Below, one piece after another: positions 62,592 to 64,000 of a stretch of DNA of 64,000 bases. Every line of letters begins with the position of its first letter. Position 1 is the stretch's first letter. The notes under the pieces were generated by a model that worked only from the letters and a program-made list of their open reading frames with translations, made no database searches and was not told the DNA's origin. The stretch is taken from the NCBI RefSeq assembly GCF_026013525.1, contig NZ_JAPDRA010000002.1, positions 186,001-250,000 of the forward strand, read 5' to 3'. The stretch is from Sphingomonas canadensis (GTDB lineage Bacteria; Pseudomonadota; Alphaproteobacteria; Sphingomonadales; Sphingomonadaceae). Made by a program: the position numbers and the translations under genes.

Positions 62592-62607
62592 TATACGAAT
62601 TAGTATA
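62592..62607. promoter_or_regulatory. Operator-like dyad upstream of the aldehyde dehydrogenase gene
   Basis: TATAC-GAATTA-GTATA, arms of 5 bp, 38 bp before the start; a second weak dyad AATCG-(7)-CGATT follows at 62610-62626. Both are good size for a MarR dimer site, and a MarR gene lies just upstream. Confidence 0.45.
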
Positions 62608-62645
62608 ACAATCGGATCGGACGATTCCCAAGGGGACGGAGAGCG

Positions 62646-64000
62646 ATGAAGCCCGAAGGCGTGGACGTGCGGCACCCGGACAAGGTGTGGATCGGCGGCG
62701 AGTGGCGGGCGCCGCATTCGGGCCGGATGATCGAGCTGATATCGCCCGACACCGAGCAAGTGGTCGGCGCTGTGGCGGAGGCCGATGAGGCGGACATGGA
62801 TGCGGCGGTCGCGGCCGCGCGCGACGCCTTCGACAACGGCCCCTGGCCGCGCACGTCCAAGGCCGGGCGGCTCGCCGTGCTGGCGCGCATGGCGGACGTG
62901 CTGGAGGCGCGCAATGCGGAGATCGCGCGTGCATGGACCGCGCAGATCGGCGGGCTCGCCAGCTTCTCCGTGCCGATGCAGGCCGGCGGCACCGCGAACA
63001 TGCGCACGATCCTGCGTCTGGCCGGCGATTTCGAGTTCGAGCAGATACGTCCCAGCGCCGTCGCCCATACGGCCGTGCTCGCCTATGAGCCGTGCGGCGT
63101 CGCCGCCACGATCGCGCCGTGGAACGCGCCTTATGGCATCATGCTCGCCAAGGCGGCCTATGCGCTCGCCGCGGGCTGCACGGTGGTGATGAAGCCATCG
63201 CCCGAAACCCCGCTGGAAGCCTATATCATCGCCGAGGCGGCCGAGGCGGCGGGGGTTCCCGCGGGCGCGTTGAACCTGGTTTGCGGTCATCGCGACGCCA
63301 GCGACCATCTGGTCCAGAACCCGGGCGTCGACAAGGTGAGCTTCACCGGCTCCACCGCCGCCGGGCGCCGCATCGCCAGCGTGTGCGGCGAGCGGCTGGC
63401 GCGCTGTACGACGGAACTGGGCGGCAAGTCCGCCGCGATCGTGCGCGATGATTTCCCGATCGACGCGGCCGCCAAGCTGCTGACCGGCACGATCGTGATG
63501 ATGAGCGGCCAGATTTGCGCGATGCTCAGCCGGGTGCTCGTCTCGCGCCATCGCCACGATGCGCTGGCCCAGGCGATCAAGGAGGAGATGGAGAAGGTGG
63601 TGATCGGCCATTCGGACGATCCCGCCAGCCAGCTCGGCCCGGTGGCGATGAAGCGCCAGCTCGAACGGATCGAGATGTTCATCGAGGAGGGCAGGAAGAC
63701 CGCCGACCTGGTGACCGGCGGCGGCCGCCCCAAGCATCTCAACCGCGGCTATTTCATCGAGCCGACGCTGTTCGCCAATGTCTCCAACAGCAGCCGCATC
63801 GCACAGGAGGAGATCTTCGGACCGGTGCTCAGCCTGATCCCGGTGGAGGATGAGGAAGACGCGATCCGGGTGGCGAACGATTCGGCCTATGGCCTGTCCG
63901 GATCGGTGCTCACCACCGATGCCGACGCGGCCTATCGCGTCGCGCGCCGCATGCGCACGGGCGGCATCGGCCAGAATGGCATGCGGCTGGATTTCGCGCT
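62646..64000 (+). CDS. Aldehyde dehydrogenase (3' partial)
   Basis: 451 residues visible; the stop lies beyond the window. NAD(P)+-dependent aldehyde dehydrogenase superfamily: Asn160 in PWNAP, VVMKPSPETPL, Glu257 in TELGGKSA, catalytic Cys291 in GQICAMLSR, and EEIFGPVLS near residue 395. The context GQICAMLSR differs from the GQxCxAxxR form of many classes, so the aldehyde is not predictable. ATG 62646 with GGGGACGGAGAGCG upstream. Confidence 0.92.
   Translation, partial: MKPEGVDVRHPDKVWIGGEWRAPHSGRMIELISPDTEQVVGAVAEADEADMDAAVAAARDAFDNGPWPRTSKAGRLAVLARMADVLEARNAEIARAWTAQIGGLASFSVPMQAGGTANMRTILRLAGDFEFEQIRPSAVAHTAVLAYEPCGVAATIAPWNAPYGIMLAKAAYALAAGCTVVMKPSPETPLEAYIIAEAAEAAGVPAGALNLVCGHRDASDHLVQNPGVDKVSFTGSTAAGRRIASVCGERLARCTTELGGKSAAIVRDDFPIDAAAKLLTGTIVMMSGQICAMLSRVLVSRHRHDALAQAIKEEMEKVVIGHSDDPASQLGPVAMKRQLERIEMFIEEGRKTADLVTGGGRPKHLNRGYFIEPTLFANVSNSSRIAQEEIFGPVLSLIPVEDEEDAIRVANDSAYGLSGSVLTTDADAAYRVARRMRTGGIGQNGMRLDFA

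Noticed and set aside
1..64000. CRISPR arrays, insertion sequences, prophage genes, tRNA genes
   Set aside because: Looked for repeats with even spacing, transposase motifs, terminal inverted repeats with target duplications and tRNA cloverleaf/TTCRA signals; none were convincing.
1..64000. PEP-CTERM substrates of the exosortase
   Set aside because: No encoded protein ends with a VPEP motif plus helix plus basic tail.

Overview
This is a GC-rich (roughly two thirds G+C by eye), gene-dense chromosomal window. It most resembles a sphingomonad (Alphaproteobacteria, Sphingomonadales; Sphingomonas-like). The reasons are an XrtA/PEP-CTERM exopolysaccharide operon with a fused exosortase A-EpsI protein, ChpT (the CckA-ChpT-CtrA phosphorelay), RpoH, a complete ccoNOQP-ccoGHIS operon, a DUF2093 protein, a large TonB-dependent receptor, and frequent GTG/TTG starts with ATGA/GTGA/TGATG gene overlaps. 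I see no IS element, phage, CRISPR array or tRNA.

Layout. 1-8968: end of an XrtA-type surface polysaccharide operon (outer-membrane barrel, ATPase, deacetylase, FemAB-like protein, glycosyltransferase, exosortase A-EpsI, class II amidotransferase). 9034-13209: a MAPEG membrane protein, a polyamine pair (deoxyhypusine-synthase-like enzyme and group IV ornithine-type decarboxylase) and a divergent threonine/serine dehydratase. 13227-18189: small conserved proteins, an alpha/beta hydrolase, two tandem cysteine desulfurases with a 2Fe-2S ferredoxin, and two unknown membrane proteins. 18278-20437: SRP RNA, dnaX and ybaB/ebfC. 20500-28690: mtgA, rpoH, a RluA-family pseudouridine synthase, a JAMM protease, a serine hydrolase, an ABC-F ATPase and a secreted nucleoside-hydrolase-like protein. 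28790-35901: chpT, a CobT-like VWA protein and a cheA-W-Y-B-R operon. 35941-39815: an amidase, a DUF2306-like membrane protein, YbjQ-like and YidD-like genes in a lower-GC patch, RNase P RNA, a J-domain protein, a 2Fe-2S thioredoxin-like ferredoxin and SufE.

39908-51999 is the accessory region and the best candidate for an undescribed system. It holds a bicupin, an MFS transporter, three cytoplasmic BNR/Asp-box beta-propeller paralogues (annotation pipelines would call them sialidases), a TonB-dependent receptor, an amidohydrolase_2 enzyme and a protein made of three fused NTF2/SnoaL-like domains. It looks like a self-contained uptake and catabolism locus for an unidentified small molecule, with no regulator inside it. 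52121-53767 is an MFS_3 exporter. 54163-61734 is the cbb3 oxidase and its maturation genes, followed by a small secreted Cys protein. 61727-64000 ends with a MarR regulator and an aldehyde dehydrogenase cut off by the window edge, with an operator-like dyad between them.

All calls rest on reading the sequence and on remembered family features. No database search was run.
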